Below are positions 21,410 to 21,463 of a stretch of DNA of 21,463 bases, one piece after another. The notes under the pieces are model-generated. The model saw only the letters and a list, made by a program, of their open reading frames with translations. It made no database searches and was not told the origin of the DNA. The stretch lies in NCBI GenBank assembly GCA_023405135.1, contig JAEXYZ010000023.1, forward strand, positions 1-21,463, given 5' to 3'. Position 1 is the first letter of the stretch, and every line of letters begins with the position of its first letter. Made by a program: the position numbers and the translations under genes. The DNA is from Bacillota bacterium. GTDB lineage: Bacteria > Bacillota > Bacilli > Bacillales_A > Planococcaceae.

Positions 21410-21463
21410 AAAAGTGTTCAAACCAAATGAGCAAATTCTGTTGATTCTATTTTAGCGTTTACA
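21410..21463 (-). repeat. IS21 right end with inner repeat
   Basis: Read inward on the minus strand: TGTAAACGCTAA at the tip, then TTGCTCATTT-GGTT-TGAACACTTTT, which matches the left end over 21 of 25 positions. The istA promoter must lie between here and 21349. Confidence 0.75.

Larger units (their letters stand above)
19010..21463 (-). mobile_element. IS21-family insertion sequence, apparently intact
   Basis: A 2454-bp element carrying istA and istB on the minus strand. Ends: TGTAAACGTCAA at 19010 and, inverted, TGTAAACGCTAA ending at 21463 (10 of 12 bases agree). Each end has the same inner repeat, TTGCTCATTT-N4-TGAACACTTTT (19039-19063; inverted 21410-21434), where IstA is expected to bind several sites. 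The target duplication cannot be checked because the right end is the last base of the window. Both genes are open and of normal size, so it could be active. Confidence 0.9.

Noticed and set aside
1..21463. CRISPR array
   Set aside because: The repeats found are single dispersed palindromes at irregular kilobase-scale spacing, without regular spacers or cas genes.
1..21463. tRNA or rRNA genes
   Set aside because: No cloverleaf with GGTTCGA-type T arm or rRNA-like conserved block was noticed on either strand by reading.

Overview
The window looks like chromosomal DNA of a low-GC, spore-forming member of the Bacillaceae/Caryophanaceae, most like Lysinibacillus or Solibacillus. Reasons: AT-rich sequence with strong AGGAGG ribosome sites and frequent TTG/GTG starts, a large S-layer protein with three SLH domains, a YjcZ-type spore peptide, a yybP-ykoY leader before a TerC gene, a DUF6366 protein and a YunG remnant. 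The genus is inferred from gene content, not proven.

Region 1 (1-8.7 kb) is ordinary and well ordered. It holds a GC-rich dispersed-repeat patch, a tiny spore protein gene (yjcZ type), a Mn-sensing leader with two terminators ahead of ykoY/meeY, a converging LysE-family exporter, and the S-layer gene with its own promoter, a Fur-box-like site and a leader hairpin. A TPP riboswitch controls thiW. A small membrane protein of unknown function follows.

Region 2 (7.6-11.5 kb) is a carbon-use module: a divergent CdaR-type regulator, glycerate kinase and a GntP-family permease. The shared intergenic region carries a CcpA (cre)-like site and two palindromes. The likely job is uptake of glycerate (or a related sugar acid) and its phosphorylation into glycolysis.

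Region 3 (11.5-19 kb) is a decaying accessory stretch. It contains a lipoprotein whose natural start codon seems to be ATT, a frameshifted yunG, an HNH nuclease preceded in the same frame by a frameshifted gene with a duplicated helical domain, a small conserved-type protein, an IS3-family remnant, a shattered GNAT acetyltransferase, a DUF6366 protein, and a frameshifted secreted protein followed by a PepSY-like membrane protein. Copies of a short palindromic repeat (core TTATTCAACAATCGGGC) are scattered between these genes.

Region 4 (19,010-21,463) is an intact IS21-family element with istA and istB; its outer end coincides with the last base of the window.

The best candidates for something new are the HNH nuclease with its repeat-containing partner, the secreted protein/PepSY pair, the linked double-terminator design of the Mn leader, and the Fur-box-like site at the S-layer transcription start. 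Three coding sequences each appear to lack one base, two of them in A runs. This may be real decay, slippage or sequencing error.
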